Shown: in pieces, positions 46,547 through 58,499 of the stretch
Position numbering within the stretch: position 1 is the first letter of the stretch
How the letters are laid out: every line of letters begins with the position of its first letter
Origin: Sclerotinia nivalis
Lineage: Eukaryota > Ascomycota > Leotiomycetes > Helotiales > Sclerotiniaceae
DNA: 64,000 nucleotides
NCBI GenBank assembly: GCA_029531795.1
Contig: JAPEIS010000014.1
Coordinates: 1 to 64,000 of the forward strand
Direction: 5' to 3'
Program-made: the position numbers and the translations under genes
Notes under the pieces: generated by a model
Database searches by the model: none
Seen by the model: the letters and a program-made list of their open reading frames with translations, nothing else
What the model was told of the DNA's origin: nothing

Positions 46547-47063
46547 CCGTCTTATCTCGCATAACTCGGATTATAATTAACCGCATTCGGCTAAAGTTAG
46601 GGAAGCTAAGCGGTATGTATGATTGGGGGATTTGGTGAGGTGGATAATTTTGTAGAATTTTATTATCCACTTTTGGCTTATATTGTGATAGAGGTAGGTC
46701 GAGATACGTGCGTCCCGATAGCACGCTGCGAGGGGGAATAGGATAGGAACTGATCAGACTACATTGTATAAACTTCGAATAGTAGAACTAATGTGAATAA
46801 CAATGGGTTGGGGGTTGTATACAGTGGGTATGCAAAAAGACTAGTGAAAACGATTGATTATTCTAGAAGGGAAGGCAAAGCCTTCTCCTTATATTTAACT
46901 ACGAAGGATCATGTGACCTAATGCCTATGAACTAGCTACGTATGTGGCCCTAGCAATCCAACTTTCTCACAATATCCATTGGCATTTCCGGAATTTGAAT
47001 GGAAGCGAGAAAACTAGAGTTAAATGCGGTTAATTACGATCCGAGTTATGTGAGATAAAACGG
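46547..47063. mobile_element. MITE-like element, 41-bp terminal inverted repeats
   Basis: The first 41 bp (ccgtcttatctcgcataact...) and the reverse complement of the last 41 bp differ at only four positions, all transitions. TA dinucleotides flank both ends (46545-46546 and 47064-47065), the target duplication of Tc1/mariner-type elements. The interior has no transposase, so it is probably non-autonomous. Confidence 0.8.
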
Positions 47064-47497
47064 TACAGAAATCTTTTCAGTGCAAATAGTGCGGTTCATC
47101 ATGGATGGGTCTTGTATTTTTCAGCTTCGCATTTTTGTGCCATTGTTGCAGATGCCACCTGCGCCTATGCCAGTGGGCTTACTACTTACTATTGATAAAG
47201 GTTTAATTTGTGAATTTACGAACATGAAAACGGACAATGTGAGCGGCAAAATCCCGCATCTAAGCATATGTATAATACAGCCTATGAAAAATGAGGTGAG
47301 AGTGTGAGGAAGGTTGTTTCAGCTGGTGTGTATCCAGGTACTGGACAAGGAGCGTCGACTGGAGATTTCAAATTGGTGGCTGGCTGGGCTTGAGTTAAAC
47401 TGGATAGATTATTGTAGAGGCTGTGCTAGCAACTTTTAGAGATTCCATCTCAAAGAGCAAAGGAGAGTTGGCCTGTTGCATGGGCAAGGTAAAGGAG

Positions 47498-47505
47498 TAT
47501 ATAAA
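47498..47505 (+). promoter_or_regulatory. TATA-like box
   Basis: TATATAAA lies 105 bp upstream of the ATG at 47610, a usual distance for fungal genes. A candidate only. Confidence 0.4.
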
Positions 47506-47609
47506 CCCTACCACGAAATGCACTGTAAAACCCGAGAGTAATAACAAAATATTACATTTAAATCCGCCTTTGCTCTCGGACACATTGTCAATCACTGCCT
47601 GACATCAAC

Positions 47610-50600
47610 ATGGCCAGCGTAAAATTCGACGGCGAGGCCATGACCGGCCACGCAGCCGCGGTAGGGATCAACCCAGCAGCGAACTTCTTCACAGTTGCGG
47701 ACCACCGCCAGCAGCCGCTCGTCTTTTCCCTTGGAAACGATAATCTCTTCTACATGACTAAAATTGGCGACTCTGGCGACCACGAGCTGGTCAATCTGGC
47801 GCAGAAGTTGGGTCTGGGCTCTGATCATACCAAGGTATCCTCGTTTGGAGTGTCGCAGGACCAGTCTGGCGTGATCTACTTGACAACTGTGCATCAGTCT
47901 GGGAGCTCTACGTTCCTAAATGTATTCCAGCCTATGGAGCCTGACTCCTTTCAAAAGGACAGCTTGGCTCACCTGGCTATGAGCCACACGATCACTGATT
48001 ACGAGAGGCAGGGGCGTATTGTTTCAGTGAAAGTGGTCAGTAAACTCATCTTAAACCGCCTACTTTTGCCCCCGTTTTAATAGTTATTCTTTTGTAGGGT
48101 TCTGCTTCACCTACAGAAAGCTACCCTGCTGTTCTCGTTTGTTTCAAGGAAGTGAGGTCCATCTCGACCACTCAGGACTTGGCTCGCATTATTGTCGATG
48201 ACATGTTGGAGTCTTATACCATCACCAAGGACATCACCCTGCCCAGCAATGCAAACAAAATCCTCGATATGTGTCCCGTCACAACGGATTTTGGGCCCGC
48301 AGTTGCCACCCTTTATCATATTCAGAGTATGCATGTGTATTCTCATTAAATGCGAGCAATTTTCTTGTTATGACTGACTCTTACAGACCAGGAAAAAATC
48401 GCAGTCATCACCGTTGACGATTACTATGGTGGCAAGATCAAGGGCCAGTTGGAAATTCCCTCAGGTAAGTGTAACATGGATGTGCATTCTGTGCCAACAG
48501 TATTTTTAGAATTTTAGTATATTGACTCGTGAAAAATAAGGAATGAACGGAAAGGCTCTCACCACTGCGTATAATGGAGATGGGTATACCAATCTTCTAG
48601 TTGGAGGACAGGGACTCTTTCACTGCGGCGCCTACGACCTTCTAAGCGGAGGGAAAATGTCCTGCATTACCAAACAGGGGGTCTTCTCCGACCTACAAGC
48701 GGTACACAGCGTTCAGACAGAAGATAAGTGGACGATCTGGGGAAACCACTCCACAGGCAGTGTGGGATATGTCTCTCTTGACCTCGACAATCCCACTCCC
48801 CTAGCAAACCCCGTCACAGTGCTTCCAACCAAACAGGGTGGACGAATATCCCCCTTCATCAGCGCCGTAACGGGGAGACAGGAGTTTATGGTAGTGAACA
48901 ATGACGGCCAGCTCGTACGCTTGCACCAAGACACAAACTACACGGGCATCTGGAAGACAGTGCCATATTTCGTGCCCTCGCTGGAAAAAGTGCTCTCCTA
49001 CGACGCATTTATGGTGCATTGCACCCTGCTGGATGCCAAAGGGGTAATCCTCGTCGGTAAACAAGTATCCATGAAGGCATCTGGCTCTGTCAGTGCCCGT
49101 GTGAAGGGTCGCCCTATTGATCTCGACCCGGAGCAGGGAGTTTCTGTCATGACCGACGCTAGGGGAAATGTTGAGTTCCTAGTTTCACGCCATGAGCTGT
49201 CGAGCTTCACGTACTCTTTCTCTGATATCACAGGGAACAACTACTTCCGTGGCCAGACACAGTATATATACCCTGACGATCGAATTTACGACAAGTTCGC
49301 AGATATCAAGACAGGCAATGATCTCAAAAATACGCGCTTACCCTCCGGGAAACGACTTGTCGATCCAAGTACCGACCAGAAAACGCTAGACAATGTGGCG
49401 GCTGCAGTGCAGCACCTACGGTCCACACGAAAGGACATGAAGGACAATCCGTCGCAGACGGTTGCAATTTCGGAGCGCAAGTCTCGAACGCCGCCCAAGT
49501 TGGTGCATCGCTCACAGCTGGTCTGTGGCAGTAATCTGGACAAGGTCCTCTCCAACACGGATAGCATTATTGACACACTTTGGGTGAGATATTCTTCACT
49601 TCTATTGTGGATTCAATATTGCAAAGTACAAGATACTGACAGGTAGTAGGATTCCTGGAATGGCCTAGTCAACTCTGTAGAAAAGATTGTAACATGGGCC
49701 ATCCAGCAGTACGAAGAAGGTGGCATCTTTTACCTGATATTCGAGATCGGTGAGCAGCTCTACCGCTGGGAGATTTCCGTGATAGCCCATATCGGCAAAG
49801 CGCTGTGGTCGCTGTGGAAGAAGATTCTCGAGGGCATTGAGCTGCTCCTTGAGTTCATCGAGTTCCTCTTCGAGTGGAAGGATATCCAAGCAACGCACAA
49901 GTCGCTTACGCATATCATGAACAATGGACTGAATCTGGCAATCAATTCTGTGTCCAAGATCCAGAGAAAGGCAGGGGACTTGTTTGACGACTTGGAGAAT
50001 GAGATTCGTAATCTAAAACCGGTGAAAGACTCGACACCGTTGAATCATAAAGAGTCGGGCAAGGCGAGTGACGAGGGTTCGGATCTGCGCAAGAACGCAT
50101 CTTTCAACTACATGTTCCACCAGGTAAGCGCTGAGCTGCATAAACTTACAGTTAGAGTTATATTATAACAGCTATTAATCTGTTAAAAAAGGTACAATAT
50201 GGTGGCGCTGCTGACTCCTCCACAATCGGCGATACCATCACCGGCGATCCTGCCATTGACACCTTCATTGAGAACGTCCTCAAACCAACTGCAAAGTCTG
50301 TCGAAGATTCCATCCAGACCCTTGGCATCGACTTGAAGAACCTCTGGCAGTCCAAGGATTCCAATATTACAGTAGGTGACATCACTGGCACCATCGGGGT
50401 TGACCTGCTCGTTGGTCTCATCGACGTCCTCAAAACCATCATCACAGGCGGCCTTTCTTTTACCACCACAGCCCTGCAGTCCTTGAGTAACGTTCTGAAC
50501 TTCGAAATTAATATCCCAGTCATATCCTGGCTATACGAGACATACATCTCCGGAGGGACGAAACTGACCATCCTCGACGCCCTGTGCATCATCCTCGCTA

Positions 50601-51538
50601 TTCCCGTCACAATCGGCTACAAGCTGCTGCACAATGCCGCACCACCCGACCTAGCCTCGCTGGACCTTGAATCAATCTTATCCGGGAAGACCAAGCTGAC
50701 TCTCGAGCAAAACTCTGTCATGGGAACTATGGCCATCACGAGCGTTGTGCTGATGGGCATCCTCAGCGCAGTCGACGTCTTCACAACGAACAGCACCGCC
50801 ACCGCCCTCGAACATGCAACAATCATAGGACGCAAGGGCAAGCCTAAATTAATGCCCACGCTCCAAACAACCGCAGACCTTAGATTCCGCGCCACATGCC
50901 CGTTGCTCACCCAGGCCCAGATTCTAGTGACAAAACCTGGCCCCAAATTATCCAAGATCTGGGGGCTACGTAAGAATCCGTTCTTGCGCGGGTTCGCTTT
51001 CCTTGGGATCCGGGCCTTCACAGTTGCCGGGCCAGCGCTCGAGCCACAGGAGGACCTAGCCAAAATGAAAGCGTATAGCTGGGGCACTGCATTCCTGGTC
51101 GACCTGACGGATGTGATTGTGCACTATCTGCTGGCGGATATGTCACCAGAGAAGGAGGTGATGAAGGCCGTCGCGGTGATTGGATTAGCGGCGGAGTTGA
51201 TTAGCAGTGGGCTGGATCTAGGAGTGACGACATTAAGGGCGATGAGAGAGGGGGCCAGTGTGTCTACTATCGTGGAGATGCTGGGGGCGGTGGGGTATCT
51301 TTTGTCTTGTGTGATGGATACATTGGGGGTCATTGATGAGGGTAAGTCGACTTTTAATCGTTTCTAACATTCAATTTCTGGATTGCTGACGCAGTTAGCA
51401 ATAGAGCTTGAGAGTGAAACGGTGCTGGTGATTGCTGGCGGGGTGGGATTGGGTGTGGGGGTGGGAGGATCCATTACTGACCTGATGTTTGATGCTCTCG
51501 AGAAGTTCTGGAATGTGCAGTTGAATGTCAGGCTCTAG
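47610..51538 (+). CDS. Unrecognised very large protein, 1179 aa, 7 exons
   Basis: Exons 47610-48035, 48098-48326, 48387-48464, 48541-49583, 49650-50123, 50192-51341 and 51399-51538. All introns are GT...AG and 56-76 bp long, and the sum is exactly 1180 codons. ATG context CAACATGG. The first 400 or so residues contain repeated Gly-rich beta-strand patterns (NLLVGGQGLFHCGAYDLLSG, FMVVNNDGQLVRL), suggestive of a beta-propeller. A beta-sandwich-like stretch and a charged helical middle follow (LWSLWKKILEGIELLLEFIE). The C-terminal half has likely membrane helices (ILDALCIILAIPVTIGYKLL; AITSVVLMGILSAVDVF; VLVIAGGVGLGVGVGG). No catalytic motif was recognised. It is paired head to head with the 44000-46073 gene. 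The function is unknown; a membrane-active or membrane-anchored protein is only inference. Confidence 0.85.
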
Positions 51539-52249
51539 TGTTAAGGCTGGGATATAGTCAGCTTAGCATTAATGCCTAGGCTGTAAGACAGTAGTGATAT
51601 TTAAGACCATTACTGTTATCGGTTCTGCCGAAATTATAGAGCAGTGAAGTAAAATGGGTTAGCGCATTTAGAGTTTATTTTCCTAGAATGAAGTTGCAAG
51701 AGTGAGAATGTATAGCTAATTTCTAAAACTAATGTAATTGAAAGACTGCAACTATACGGTGTATTGGTGATTTAATATATGGAGAATGTTTATTCGTTTG
51801 GATTGGATTGATCCAGCTCTAAATATCGTAACATGACAGCTCCCCATCGCCTCATACTAGTTGATGATATATTTCAACACTGATATAAAGTTCAAGTAAG
51901 TGGAGAAATTCTTGAGTATTCTTATTACTATACTCGTTTAATTGTATTGATAGGTATCACGACATCTCAATCTATTGATGGCGTGCTCATCAGTGTGGGG
52001 AATATGACTTGCGTGCTTGCAATAAATAATCAGCTCCTCGAAAAGTAACGCAAGGTGCACAATGTTCAATGACTTGCATGTTGGAAAAAGCACGGAATCT
52101 GAGTTATGTATGCGTAATTACACAATATGTGCAGGTTTGGTCTAGTCTAATTTCAACCTGGAAGCCGAAAATGTATTTCACTGCAATAGCCCCCTCCTAA
52201 ATCCCTTCTTCCGCCCTGCTTTTCTGCGCAGCCCATATTTCTTGACAAA
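51539..52249. other. Intergenic, nothing recognised
   Basis: GC-normal to AT-rich spacer. It contains a pyrimidine-rich leader (cccctcctaaatcccttcttcc, about 52190-52212) just before the next start codon, which may be part of its promoter or leader. Confidence 0.4.
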
Positions 52250-53653
52250 ATGGCCAAATCAAGCACATCCAGCTCTGATAATGATATCTACTCAGAACAT
52301 CATCAAAAGTTTCAATCCACCCCAGTACCCCAAACTGAAAAAGAATGGCTTTCAAGAGCATCAGAAATCTCTCAGATCCTTGCTCAAGACGCCGCGGAAA
52401 GAGATATTAACAATAAATCGCCTCTTGATGAAGTATCATTGTTGAAATCGTCGGGATTACTCAAATTATTGGGTCCAAAGCAATATGGTGGTGGTGGGCA
52501 ATCTTGGGATGTCGCATACAAGGCGATCAGGGAAGTAGCTAAAGGTGACGGATCTTTGGGCATGCTACTTGGATATCACCTGCTTTGGTCGACGACAGCG
52601 AACATTGTGGGTACAGATGAGCAAAAAGATCGATTGCAAAAGGAGATAATTGAGAATAACTTTTTCATGGGAGGTAATTGAATTTATATCCAAGGAGCAC
52701 AGCTTTGGACAGACTGACCGAATACCAACTAGGTGCCATTAATCCAAGAGATTCCGATTTGAGCATTAAATCTGATGATGATAACATTGTGTTCAATGGT
52801 CAGAAGCACTTCAATACTGGTGGGGTCGTATCTGACATGACAATTCTCGAGGGTGTGCTTGAGGGAACTGGAAAACATATCTTTGCCGCTGTGCCAACAA
52901 GACAGCCCGGTATTAAATTTGCCGTGAGTGGGAATGAGGATGGCAGTCCCGGTTTCACAGCTCAGCTGACGAAATGAGCAGCACAATTGGAATAACATTG
53001 GGTTAAGACTCACGGAGTCCGGTAGTGTTAAGATTGAAGATGTTAGAGTTCCATGGGCAGATGCGTTAGGTTGGAATGCCCAAACGAAGGAACCGCTTCC
53101 TGAAATCCTTAATGTCCCATTCGCTACCCTGCTCCTTCCCACCATTCAATTAGTTTTCGCAAACTTTTATATCGGGATCTCTCTCGGAGCTATCGAATCG
53201 GCGGCAAAGTATACGACAACATATACGCGGGCATGGCCTTTTGGGGGGGACAATAAGGATAGTCCCACAGAGGAGTGGTACATTCTCGAGCGATATGGCA
53301 CTTTCCACGCACATCTATCGGCGGTTGTAGCTCTAGCAGATTCCACCGGTGGAGCAGTAGCGGGAATATATGCGAAACATCATGAAAAGCGTTCAGTATC
53401 TGCACGGGAACGTGGTGAGTTGGCTGAAGCTGTTGCGGCAGTCAAGGTGGTTGCGACTGATGTCGGGTTGAATGTGACAAGCGGGGTATTTGAAATGACT
53501 GGAGCAAGAGCAACTAGTAAAAATTTCGGATTGGATCGTTTTTGGCGTGATATTAGAACGCATAGTCTTCACGACCCTGTTGCTTATAAGAAGAGGGAGC
53601 TTGGGAGGTGGGCATTATTGGGAGAAATTCCGGAACCGACTTGGTATACTTGA
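52250..53653 (+). CDS. Acyl-CoA dehydrogenase-fold flavoprotein (SfnB/DszC-like), 428 aa
   Basis: Exons 52250-52673, 52733-52923 and 52982-53653. Introns of 59 and 58 bp start with GTAATT and GTGAGT and end in AG; 1287 coding bases give 428 aa. The N-terminal helical domain (LLKSSGLLKLLGPKQYGGGG; AIREVAKGDGSLGMLLGYHL) is typical of acyl-CoA dehydrogenases. The middle beta domain has FFMGGAINPRDSDL and GQKHFNTGGVVSDM. The C-terminal helical bundle includes NWNNIGLRLTESGSVKIEDV and ends TGARATSKNFGLDRFWRDIR, the HDP/RDxRT-like end seen in the monooxygenase branch (DszC, SfnB). Such enzymes use reduced flavin on small sulfur or organic substrates; the substrate here is unknown. Soluble; no targeting signal seen. 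Confidence 0.85.
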
Positions 53654-54283
53654 TGAGTGCTTACAATCAGAGAGGACGTATCTGAATCAAAATGGACTAG
53701 ATGAAACAACTCATGAAGATGCTTGGATCGCTCCGATGCTTTAGCAGCTTGAGTATATCGCAATCACACTCTAAATACGAAGCGAAATTTCATTGAGCCA
53801 TGAGGACTTCCTCATTTTGAAGCCGCTTCCGCTTTATGACCTTAAATCTGTAGCTAAAGGAAGCTACATTATGAACAAGCAACAGCCCATGCGCAGTATA
53901 AACAACTTAAATGCTTGTAAGCTCAGAGTGAGTGTTATGAACTCTGAATAAAAGCCGCCGACATCTACAACAATTTAACTATAGCTTGGGATGTTTAGTT
54001 GCTGAATCGTAAAGTTTCTCAGGACGCATGGAACCGGGTGGCCAAACTGTGCCAAGTAATTGGTTTACGAACATGTGCTTGATGAGGTATAAATATGCGG
54101 TAGTTTGATCGATTGCACTCTTGGAACGGATGAAGATGGAATATCAGATACTCGAGTATGGGGGAATGGTGGCTTACTAAGCAGAAATCATTAGCGCCAA
54201 GTTCTGTTGACCTTACCTCACCTCAAACCCCCTCAATACCCAAACATTTAGATCTCCTCTCACCACATATCACACACGCAATC
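53654..54283. other. Intergenic, nothing recognised
   Basis: 630 bp with no convincing frame. The last 150 bp hold the presumed promoter of the NDUFB7 gene, with tcacctcaaaccccctcaat and related C-rich stretches. Confidence 0.4.
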
Positions 54284-54702
54284 ATGACTGTAGTCGAAGC
54301 TGTAAAGTCCGCAATTGGACTTTCTGGTACTCCATCTACCAGTATGCTCCCATCCTCTCAAACTAAATTTCCTGGAGACGAAGCTAATACCAGGTTTAGC
54401 CGCAACCCGAGAACAAATGAGCGAAGCCCGGTTACCTATCGCATATCGTGATGGATGTGCTGGTCTATTGATTCCGCTCAATCGTTGTCGGCAGGAGGAG
54501 TATTATCTTCCATGGAAGTGTGAGGTGCGTTTGCGAGACAAATCGAAGGTACTGGGCTATCAGGGACAAGGCTGACATTCGGGATTTTGCGAAACAGCAA
54601 GAAAGACATTCCTACGAAAAATGCCAATACGAAGAATTCAAGAAGAGAGTCGCGAAGATGGACGAATTGAGAGAGGCAAAAGGTGGTGCAAGAAGCAATT
54701 GA
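54284..54702 (+). CDS. NDUFB7: NADH:ubiquinone oxidoreductase subunit NDUFB7 (B18), 92 aa
   Basis: Exons 54284-54326, 54394-54524 and 54598-54702; introns of 67 and 73 bp, GT...AG, the second with a gctgac branch site. Together they give exactly 93 codons. The core reads ARLPIAYRDGCAGLLIPLNR, then C, EEYYLPWKCE, then RHSYEKCQYEEFKKRVAKMD. Two CX9C pairs are visible: C-AGLLIPLNR-C and C-EQERHSYEK-C. This twin CX9C helical hairpin is the hallmark of NDUFB7, an accessory subunit of mitochondrial complex I that folds in the intermembrane space by disulfide bonding and needs no cleaved presequence. The length matches fungal homologues. It is a single-copy housekeeping gene, which marks this island as core genome. 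Exon 1 is the least certain part. Confidence 0.9.
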
Positions 54703-55931
54703 AATGAGACCAAGGCGATCAGAAACGGAATGGATGTGTACATATGGCATGGAAATGGAATACAATTTTGCAGGATATCGATATAAACCCAGCATGGTGA
54801 CAATGGTCTCGATATAAGAAAACAATTTTTGAGAAACATGTGTATCGATATAACCATTGTATGTCCCGATATATTTGATGGATGAACTTCGATCACCGGG
54901 ACTTTTAAATTGGTGATTGGACCGATTATTCCTGGACCTCCCGGATCTGTCATTGACTACACTCTTTCTACGACCACGACACAACCAAGTCTGCAGCTAT
55001 AAAGTTATTGGTACTGGCCACCGGCACCAAGCTTACAGATACCACGAATGAGGCTTTGAGCGACTATTTGTCTGGGGGTTGGCTTAGTTATGGTTGGCTG
55101 GATTTGGAGCCATGAACTTATGGTATACTTGAATTTACGGGCATTGGTATAGGAACGAATATTATAGTATTCAATCTACCATGTCTATGATTGACCCTGT
55201 CTTGACTCGGTATTCGAACTGGATTTGCTAATCCCTAGGACAATGCCGGCCACAAAAAACTCTGCACAAGGGGATGCTTACTTTCCGTCACAGGAACGAC
55301 AAGTAGTTTCGGTGCTTCGTTCCCCCCTCAGTTTCCTTTTGTTCCTTCATCCGATCTAAAAACACAGCCCTTAGTATTTAATCTGCTGCAGAGTCATGGC
55401 ACCTTGCCGGATAGCCTAGTCGGTCCATCAGCGCAATTCAATTGCCCCCTTGAGTTTAGTCGCTCTTCACCCCGCAAGTACGTCAACATCAAGGTACGAG
55501 TGGTAGATACAACATATGGATGTACAATTCGAATTGTAATGCAGCAGCTCAATCGAGGGAGTGGAATCATGTAAGTGTTTTGGAATAACGATACCTGGTG
55601 GCCAAATGCAGTTCAACAATTTGATGGCAGCTTCAGAGATGTGTGATCAATAGTCTCGGACTTTTCAAAGTACCATTCCCATCTACTCCGAGTTTCTGTG
55701 GTGTCGAAAGTTACTCTTCATGACCGCACAGTTTCACTGAGTTGTATGACCTTTGTGAAGCCTGGTGTAGTAAATATTAGATTGATTGTGGTCTAATGGT
55801 AATGTGAGAAAACGAAAATTTGCGAGTCTCACGATCTAGTAAGAAGAATCAACTGTGGAAAGTTGATTTGCTGGATAAAATGATTTTCGGAAATAGGGTA
55901 TCATGTCTGCTTTTAGTAGATTCAATGTACT
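54703..55931. other. Intergenic, nothing recognised
   Basis: 1.2 kb between convergent genes (NDUFB7 plus, racemase-like minus). Only short frames are present; the longest ATG-started one near 55243 encodes 38 residues with no recognisable feature. Confidence 0.4.
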
Positions 55932-56747
55932 TTAACCGCTTCCGTTAGGCATTGCCCTCAGGTTTCCCTCCAAGTATACCACCCCAGATTTGACACCGTC
56001 GACAATATACACCATTTTAGCATCCTCTAATCCCAATTCTTCGATGAGTGCTTCTCTGACCATATCGTCCATTCCAGCCATTCCCGCACACCCCAAACAG
56101 ACAACAGAACAATCTCTTCTTCCAACCAATCTTTTCACCGCTTCCTTCATTTTGGTTCTCACAGTCTCGGGATTAACACTATGGAGCTCGCCAGCTGTGA
56201 GACCTGTAGTCTCGACTCCCTTAAATCGATCACAGTTCTCTCCTTTTGTAACTCCCAAGAAGTTTCCCACACCCTCCCCCAAAACTTCCTCCCAGTATTT
56301 CCCGGTACTGACAATACCAAAACCTCCCTTCTCACCTTCATCAACGCCCAGTCTCTTTCCGTTGCCCTGCGCCAACAATCCCAACGACATCATGACACTC
56401 GCTTCAAAGATACCCATCACGTGTACATTTGGTTTCACTACTTTCTTGAGCTCTGTAACCAGTGGATGAACACTATAACACGCTACGAGGAAGGCATCGT
56501 ATTGATCAAGAGCGGGTGTAAGGTCCGAGAGAACGACTTTAGTCGAGAGAAGGGCATCTTCTTCGTTATTGATGGATGGAGGGCTTGGAGGAGGGGCCGT
56601 GTAGAATGAGATTCGTACGTGAGAAGGATCATTTATTGTAGATAGTAGAGTATGCAGACCTTCAGTCATAGACTTGGACGAATTTGGATTTATGATGAGA
56701 AGCTTTTTGTCGGTAAGCCTATTGGAATCCATGGCTGCCGCTGTCAT
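55932..56747 (-). CDS. Asp/Glu/hydantoin racemase family protein (DCG1-like), 271 aa
   Basis: A single-exon frame. ATG at 56747, with a second ATG five codons in (56732). The start LLIINPNSSKSMTEGL is the family's characteristic opening. Two catalytic-type Cys are present, FLVACYSVHPLV (about 90) and VVCLGCAGMAGMDDM (about 220), plus the Gly-rich GFGIVSTGKYW in between. Known members interconvert hydantoin or aspartate/glutamate enantiomers. Yeast DCG1 belongs to this family and is linked to allantoin/nitrogen metabolism. The exact substrate cannot be told from sequence. The gene is divergent from Arp2 with 395 bp between start codons. Length is normal and no breaks were seen. Confidence 0.9.
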   Translation of the reverse strand: MTAAAMDSNRLTDKKLLIINPNSSKSMTEGLHTLLSTINDPSHVRISFYTAPPPSPPSINNEEDALLSTKVVLSDLTPALDQYDAFLVACYSVHPLVTELKKVVKPNVHVMGIFEASVMMSLGLLAQGNGKRLGVDEGEKGGFGIVSTGKYWEEVLGEGVGNFLGVTKGENCDRFKGVETTGLTAGELHSVNPETVRTKMKEAVKRLVGRRDCSVVCLGCAGMAGMDDMVREALIEELGLEDAKMVYIVDGVKSGVVYLEGNLRAMPNGSG

Positions 56748-57142
56748 GTTATTTATAATAGAGTGAGGTTCCTTTGAAATTTGTTTGTAGAAGTCGATTT
56801 AGGATGATATCCTTCAACTTTGATCAATTTATTAATTTCAAATGAACTCAAGGAGAGTTCTTTACCTACCAGGTAGAATACCTACCTAGTAATCTACCTG
56901 GTAAGCAGAAACAAAGTCACAGAAACAAATGTTTACAACTTCCAAGTGCGCTTTCTCCAATCACCACCCACCAACCAGCCTTTGTGAGGCGAGGCGGGGA
57001 AGCTTAAAGGTTAGCCTCGTTACGGCCATCCATTCCGACCTCAACCGCAGCGTCGTCAGAATCCCATCCACCGATTACACCACAACAACTCCATCCATTT
57101 CATACATAGATTCTACAATTCGAACCGCCACGGTGTGAAATT
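56748..57142. promoter_or_regulatory. Divergent promoter between the racemase-like gene and Arp2
   Basis: 395 bp between start codons. At 56863-56905 four related copies of a TACCTACC/CTACCTGGTA motif are clustered, some inverted (ttacctaccaggtag ... ctacctggtaag). They could be a binding-site cluster. Confidence 0.45.
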
Positions 57143-58499
57143 ATGGCAGAACCACCAATAGGTATTGCGCAATCACTCGTCACTTTTTTTCTATCAATAC
57201 TGACGTCAATCGCATAGTTCTCGATGGAGGAACTGGTTTCCTGAAAGTCGGATATGCAGCTCAGGTATGTGGCATTTTGACCTGTGAATGATTGCAGCTA
57301 TTTAGTAGCTTCAGAGCTAACTTTTTTGTACTTGAAGAACTTTCCCGAGTTTCAATATCCGTCTATTGTCGGTCGACCAATTCTGCGTTCCGAAGAAAAG
57401 GGTGACGATGGCATGGTCATTAAGGACATTATGTGTGGTGATGAAGCTGCCGCAGCAAGAACCATGCTTCAAGTATCATATCCTATGGAAAACGGTATCG
57501 TGAAGAAATGGGATGATATGCAACATCTTTGGGACTATACATTTTACGAGAAAATGAAGGTTGACCCTACAGGCCGGAAGATCCTCTTGACAGAACCGCC
57601 GATGAACCCCTTAAAGAACAGAGAACAGATGTGTGAAGTTATGTTCGAAAGGTATCAATTTGGGGGAGTTTACGTGGCTATTCAAGCTGTGTTGGCTCTA
57701 TATGCACAGGGTATATCTATCCTCTCGATTGTGCAGTGTGCCATGAGCAGCGTACTGACTGTCAACAGGTCTCAGTTCAGGAGTTGTGGTCGATTCTGGA
57801 GATGGAGTTACGCATATTGTACCTGTTTACGAATCTGTTGTTCTCAATCATCTTACTCGTCGTCTTGACGTCGCCGGTCGAGATGTCACACGGAACTTAA
57901 TTGCTCTCTTATTACGTCGCGGATATGCCTTGAACAGAACAGCGGATTTCGAAACTGTTCGACAAATCAAGGAGAAGCTTTGCTATGTCTCTTACGATTT
58001 AGAATTGGATCAACGGTTAAGCGAGGATACAACTGTCTTGGTTGAGAGTTATACTTTACCGGACGGGCGTGTAATTCGCGTTGGTAGTGAACGTTTCGAA
58101 GCCCCCGAGTGCCTGTTCCAACCTCATCTCGTTGATGTCGAGCAACCCGGTATCGCTGAATTCCTCTTCAACACTATACAGGCCGCCGATGTCGATGTTC
58201 GATCCTCACTTTTCAAAGCCATCGTTCTATCCGGTGGATCGTCTATGTATCCTGGTCTGCCATCACGACTTGAGAAAGAATTAAAACAATTGTGGTTGAC
58301 AAGGGTTCTTGGTGGAGATCCTGAACGGTTAAACAAGTTCAAGGTCCGTATTGAAGATCCTCCTAGGAGGAGACATATGGTTTTCTTGGGAGGAGCAGTG
58401 TTGGCAAATATTATGGCTGATAAAGAGAATATGTGGATCACGAAGCAGGAATGGGAGGAGCAGGGCACGAGAGTACTAGAAAAGTTAGGACCTAGATAG
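57143..58499 (+). CDS. arp2: Actin-related protein 2 (Arp2/3 complex), 389 aa
   Basis: Exons 57143-57161, 57218-57264, 57338-57710 and 57769-58499; introns of 56, 73 and 58 bp, GT...AG, total 390 codons. The protein opens [20 protein letters not shown] (phosphate-1 loop with DxGTGxxKVG), then [17 protein letters not shown]. It has the second ATP-binding loop [17 protein letters not shown] and the adenosine motif [18 protein letters not shown]. Insert and C-terminal features ([23 protein letters not shown]) mark it as Arp2 rather than actin or Arp3. It forms the actin-like dimer of the Arp2/3 complex that nucleates branched actin at endocytic patches. The first exon is only 19 bp. Length equals that of other fungal Arp2. 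Essential in most fungi, so a core gene only 57 kb from a telomere. Confidence 0.97.

Larger units (their letters stand above)
46074..47609. other. Divergent intergenic region with a MITE-like insert
   Basis: The 1.5-kb spacer between the start codons of two divergent genes. It holds the 517-bp inverted-repeat element described next and a TATA-like box for the right-hand gene. Small open frames here have no protein-like character. Confidence 0.6.

Noticed and set aside
48713..49576. Several minus-strand ORFs of 70-100 codons over exon 4 of the 1179-aa gene
   Set aside because: They lie opposite a continuous well-spliced coding exon and have no start context or family match.
55990..56609. Plus-strand ORFs of 159 and 142 codons
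   Set aside because: They are antisense to the racemase-like gene, whose family motifs are unambiguous.
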